NCBI GenBank assembly: GCA_024691425.1
Contig: JAILNQ010000092.1
Coordinates: 16,318-80,317 of the forward strand
Direction: 5' to 3'
Length of the DNA: 64,000 nucleotides
DNA from: Lachnospiraceae bacterium
Lineage (GTDB): Bacteria; Bacillota; Clostridia; Lachnospirales; Lachnospiraceae
The translations under genes were made by a program, and so were the position numbers. Below, in pieces: positions 61,427 through 64,000 of the stretch; position 1 is the stretch's first letter; every line of letters starts with the position of its first letter. The notes under the pieces were generated by a model, which had not been told where the DNA came from, made no database searches, and saw nothing but the letters and a program-made list of their open reading frames with translations.

Positions 61427-62188
61427 ATGCCTGGGAAATACAGGGTAATGCTGATCGATGATGAAGAGTCGGTAAGGAAGCTGATGCGCAAGAGCATCAG
61501 CTGGGAATCACTCGGCATGGAAGTCGCAGGAGAAGCAGGAAGCGGAATAGAAGCGATAAACACGATAGACGATATCAGACCGGATATCGCTTTTGTGGAC
61601 ATCTCCATGCCTTTCATGAACGGTATAGAGTTCACGGAAGTCGCAACGGAAAGGTATCCGGGGCTTGTCATAATAATCATGACGGCTTTCGATGATTTTG
61701 AATACGCTAGAAAATGCGTAAGCCTGCCTGTGTTCGAGTACATGCTGAAACCTATGGTCAGGGCGGAAGTCGTAAAGGTCCTTGAAAGAGTGCGTGCAAA
61801 GCTTGATGCGTCGGCCCCGGCCTCCGAAGACGATGAGGATGATGCCGATATTCCGGCAGAAGACGACCTTAATGAAAAGATAAGAAAGTACCTGGATGAA
61901 AACTATACGGATTCAAAAATAAACCTTACAGAAGTCGCGCAGCATTTCGGATTTTCTCCGAGCTATCTGTCGAGAAAGTTCAAGCAGAGCACCGGCAGAA
62001 ATTTCGTTGAGTATCTTACGATGCTTAGGATGAACAGGGCAATGGAGCTTGCGAAAGAGAACGAGAAGATGTTCATTGCCGCATCTTCGGTAGGCATCCC
62101 GGACCCTAATTATTTCGGAAGATGCTTCAAGAAATTCACCGGAAAGAGCTACTCGGACTATGCCGCTATGCACAAGCCGGGAAAATGA
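61427..62188 (+). CDS. YesN-type response regulator with AraC HTH
   Basis: A 253-residue response regulator. The receiver (about 1-120) has MLIDDEESV, the phosphoacceptor in AFVDISMPFMNG, IMTAFDDFEYA and MLKPM. An acidic linker (about 125-150) follows, then a double AraC HTH (about 155-253) with NLTEVAQHFGFSPSYLSRKFKQSTGRNFVEYL and VGIPDPNYFGRCFKKFTGKSYSDY. It is partner of the YesM-type kinase and probably controls the sugar importer at 56280-59515. ATG 61427 has GGGAAGAGA upstream and begins at the receiver; a longer in-frame start at 61394 overlaps the kinase gene. Confidence 0.9.
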   Translation: MPGKYRVMLIDDEESVRKLMRKSISWESLGMEVAGEAGSGIEAINTIDDIRPDIAFVDISMPFMNGIEFTEVATERYPGLVIIIMTAFDDFEYARKCVSLPVFEYMLKPMVRAEVVKVLERVRAKLDASAPASEDDEDDADIPAEDDLNEKIRKYLDENYTDSKINLTEVAQHFGFSPSYLSRKFKQSTGRNFVEYLTMLRMNRAMELAKENEKMFIAASSVGIPDPNYFGRCFKKFTGKSYSDYAAMHKPGK

Positions 62189-62198
62189 TACGTTTTCT

Positions 62199-62249
62199 TT
62201 TACAAAAATGCTCAGAAATGGTATAATGTCGTGGATTATGTGAGCATTT
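62199..62249 (+). promoter_or_regulatory. Promoter flanked by a 9-base inverted repeat
   Basis: TTTACA (62199-62204), a 17-base spacer, TATAAT (62222-62227). The arms AAATGCTCA (62206-62214) and TGAGCATTT (62241-62249) are perfect inverted copies on either side of the -10, centred about 35 bases apart. Because the likely start (about 62234) lies between them, they act at the DNA level, if at all. Confidence 0.65.
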
Positions 62250-62258
62250 GAGGTAACC

Positions 62259-63128
62259 ATGGAAAAGCTTCTGAACAATCTCGAGAGAAAGATCGGAAAA
62301 TACGCGATCCGGAATCTCTCTTTGTATATCATCATCGCATATGCGATAGGCTATGTTCTTGCACTTACAGGATCGGTTGATTTCATCAGCCTTGATCCGT
62401 ATTTTATTATGCAAGGTCAGGTGTGGAGGATCATCACCTGGATTCTCGTTCCGCCTTCTGCATTTAGCATCCTCACGATCATTATGCTGTATTTCTACTA
62501 TCAGATCGGTATGGCTCTTGAGAGAACGTGGGGGACTTTCCGCTATAACATCTATATTTTCTCAGGGATAATCTTCACCATCATCGGTGCACTTGCTCTG
62601 TATTTCATTTCTATTGCAGGCTCCGGCTCTGATCCGGATGCGGCAAGATCTGTCGGATATGCTATCAGCCAGGGATTTTCGACCTATTACATCAATCTGT
62701 CCATCTTCCTTGCATTCGCGGCGACTTATCCGAATGTTCAGGTACTGCTGTTCTTCGTGATACCTGTCAGGATGAAATGGATGGCATATGTCTATGTCGC
62801 TATAAACGCGTACCAGTTCGTGATCAGCGGAGCGGCAGGAAGGATAGCGATAGTCATGAGCCTTCTGAACTTCATCGTTTTCTTCTTTGCGACGCGAAAC
62901 TACAAGAAAGTCTCATTCAAAGAGATGTACCGTAAGCGCGAATACAGGAATGCTACCGCGGCAGCTTCTGCGAGAGCCGGAAATGACGCAATAACGAAGC
63001 ATAAATGCGCTATCTGCGGAAGAACGGAAAAGGACGGGGATGATCTTGAGTTCCGGTTCTGCTCGAAGTGCAACGGAAACTATGAATACTGCAATGAACA
63101 TTTATTCACTCATAAACATATAGTGTAG
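62259..63128 (+). CDS. Rhomboid-like membrane protein with a C-terminal zinc finger, probably not a protease
   Basis: 289 residues. Six hydrophobic helices span about 20-225, with rhomboid features: MQGQVWRIITWILVPP in loop 1 and GMALERTWGTFRYNIYIFSG. The catalytic GxSG motif of rhomboid proteases is absent (the corresponding helix reads YINLSIFLAFAATYPN). The C-terminal 45 residues contain a Cys/His cluster (CAICG, CSKCNGNYEYC, HLFTHKH) that should bind zinc. It may be a pseudoprotease that binds membrane clients. GAGGT precedes ATG 62259, and it has its own promoter. Confidence 0.7.
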   Translation: MEKLLNNLERKIGKYAIRNLSLYIIIAYAIGYVLALTGSVDFISLDPYFIMQGQVWRIITWILVPPSAFSILTIIMLYFYYQIGMALERTWGTFRYNIYIFSGIIFTIIGALALYFISIAGSGSDPDAARSVGYAISQGFSTYYINLSIFLAFAATYPNVQVLLFFVIPVRMKWMAYVYVAINAYQFVISGAAGRIAIVMSLLNFIVFFFATRNYKKVSFKEMYRKREYRNATAAASARAGNDAITKHKCAICGRTEKDGDDLEFRFCSKCNGNYEYCNEHLFTHKHIV

Positions 63129-63140
63129 GAAGAACGAAAA

Positions 63141-64000
63141 ATGGATATTAAAATGTTAAGTGCATATGAACTGATTTCGACAGAGGACATCACTGATATA
63201 AGGTCAAAGGGATATCTTCTGAAGCATAAGAAAACAGGAGCCCGCATCCTCTGTATAGAAAACGATGATGAAAACAAGGTTTTCTATATAGGCTTTCGGA
63301 CCCCGCCGACGGATTCTACGGGTGTGCCTCATATCATAGAGCATTCAGTGCTCTGCGGATCGAAGAAGTATCCGGCTAAAGACCCCTTCGTAGAACTTGC
63401 GAAAGGTTCTCTCAACACATTCCTCAACGCCATGACATATCCGGATAAGACAGTTTATCCTGTTGCAAGCTGCAACGATCAGGATTTTAAGAACCTCAGC
63501 GACGTGTATCTTGATGCTGTTTTTCATCCGAATATCTATACGAGGAAGGAGATATTCAAGCAGGAAGGATGGCACTATGAGCTCGAGGACGCGGATTCTC
63601 CGATCACGATAAACGGTGTCGTTTATTCTGAGATGAAGGGTGCATTTTCTTCGCCTGATGATATGCTGTCCCGAGCTGTTTTCGATTCGCTGTTCCCGGA
63701 CAGCTGCTACGGCGTTGAATCGGGCGGTGATCCTGATTTCATTCCGACGCTGACATATGAGGAATTCCTTGATTTTCACGGAAAATATTATCATCCTTCG
63801 AACAGTTACATATATCTGTACGGGAATGTCGATTTTGTTGAACGGCTCGAGTACATCGACAGGGAGTATCTTTCAAAGTATGACAGGCTTGACATAGACT
63901 CCGAAGTGAAGATGCAGAAGAGTTTTGATGAAATGAAGTCCATCGTGAAGGAATATCCGATCACGAATGATGAGCCTGAGAAGAACAATACATACCTCTC
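63141..64000 (+). CDS. M16C (PreP/insulinase-like) metallopeptidase, 3' truncated by window edge
   Basis: The first 286 residues of a protein that usually reaches about 970. The zinc motif HIIEH (HxxEH) lies in the sequence STGVPHIIEHSVLCGSKKY. It is followed by FLNAMTYPDKTVYPVAS, the VYLDAVFHPNI helix and VVYSEMKGAFSSPDDML, which contains the downstream metal-ligand Glu. No signal peptide is seen, so it is probably a cytosolic peptidase that degrades short unfolded peptides. ATG 63141 lies 12 bases after the 62259 gene's stop, with AGGAAGAA upstream, so the two genes are likely co-transcribed. Confidence 0.9.
   Translation, partial: MDIKMLSAYELISTEDITDIRSKGYLLKHKKTGARILCIENDDENKVFYIGFRTPPTDSTGVPHIIEHSVLCGSKKYPAKDPFVELAKGSLNTFLNAMTYPDKTVYPVASCNDQDFKNLSDVYLDAVFHPNIYTRKEIFKQEGWHYELEDADSPITINGVVYSEMKGAFSSPDDMLSRAVFDSLFPDSCYGVESGGDPDFIPTLTYEEFLDFHGKYYHPSNSYIYLYGNVDFVERLEYIDREYLSKYDRLDIDSEVKMQKSFDEMKSIVKEYPITNDEPEKNNTYL

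Noticed and set aside
1..64000. tRNA, rRNA, insertion sequence, prophage or CRISPR elements
   Set aside because: I read the intergenic stretches on both strands and found no cloverleaf ends, rRNA signatures, transposase or integrase motifs, or regular repeat-spacer units.

Overview
The window looks like chromosome from an anaerobic, low-to-moderate GC Firmicute, most likely a fibre-degrading gut or rumen Lachnospiraceae (Butyrivibrio-like). I infer this from the uronate degradation operon, a lipoprotein-anchored GH9 cellulase, a tryptophan T-box leader, an extended acyl-CoA dehydratase activase, YesM/YesN-type sugar regulation, LytTR/DUF3021, and a free-standing glycyl-radical domain. I see no rRNA, tRNA, CRISPR array, insertion sequence or phage gene. 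Genes are packed tightly and almost all lie on the + strand. The only gene-free stretch over 300 bases is 36616-37016, which holds a promoter and a T-box riboswitch.

Layout. (1) 1-5524: uxaB-uxaA-uxuA-uxuB, which converts galacturonate- and glucuronate-derived intermediates to KDG. A small protein with a double-glycine leader follows it. (2) 5779-7006, minus strand: a hybrid histidine kinase remnant with a large in-frame deletion, and a two-zinc-ribbon protein. (3) 7153-36615: a signalling-rich region with six intact hybrid histidine kinases, a frameshifted response regulator, two lipoproteins, a MATE-HATPase-HD fusion, an SLC45-like MFS transporter, a glycerophosphodiesterase, an ene-reductase with a two-subunit aconitase X, a LytTR/DUF3021 pair, a double-receiver protein and a free Hpt protein. 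(4) 36635-39847: a Trp-specific T-box leader controlling a TrpXYZ-type ABC importer. (5) 39885-43356: a DUF362 ferredoxin-like protein, a Crp/Fnr-type regulator, thioredoxin, a stand-alone glycyl-radical cofactor and two small membrane proteins. Two near-identical palindromes suggest that the regulator controls thioredoxin and the glycyl-radical gene. (6) 43397-51215: larB, larC, the GH9 cellulase, miaA, a CmpB-like membrane protein and a membrane protein with a degenerate receiver, most of them overlapping or nearly touching. (7) 51216-55454, minus strand: a 1412-residue acyl-CoA dehydratase activase-related protein. (8) 55659-62188: a lipoprotein, a carbohydrate ABC importer and its likely YesM/YesN-type two-component system. 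(9) 62259-64000: a rhomboid-like membrane protein with a zinc finger and the start of an M16C metalloprotease.

How the genes fit together. The cellulase, the ABC sugar importer and the uronate operon fit a plant cell-wall diet. The kinases have no DNA-binding output of their own. The cluster 30109-36615 supplies all modules of a multistep phosphorelay (two hybrid kinases, a free Hpt, a free receiver), with a LytTR regulator upstream. The most interesting candidates are the redox mini-regulon at 41044-42500, the conserved half-receiver tails on three kinases, the poly-G frameshift in a LuxR-type regulator, the MATE-HATPase-HD fusion, and a shared promoter element in front of two genes at 12950 and 15183.
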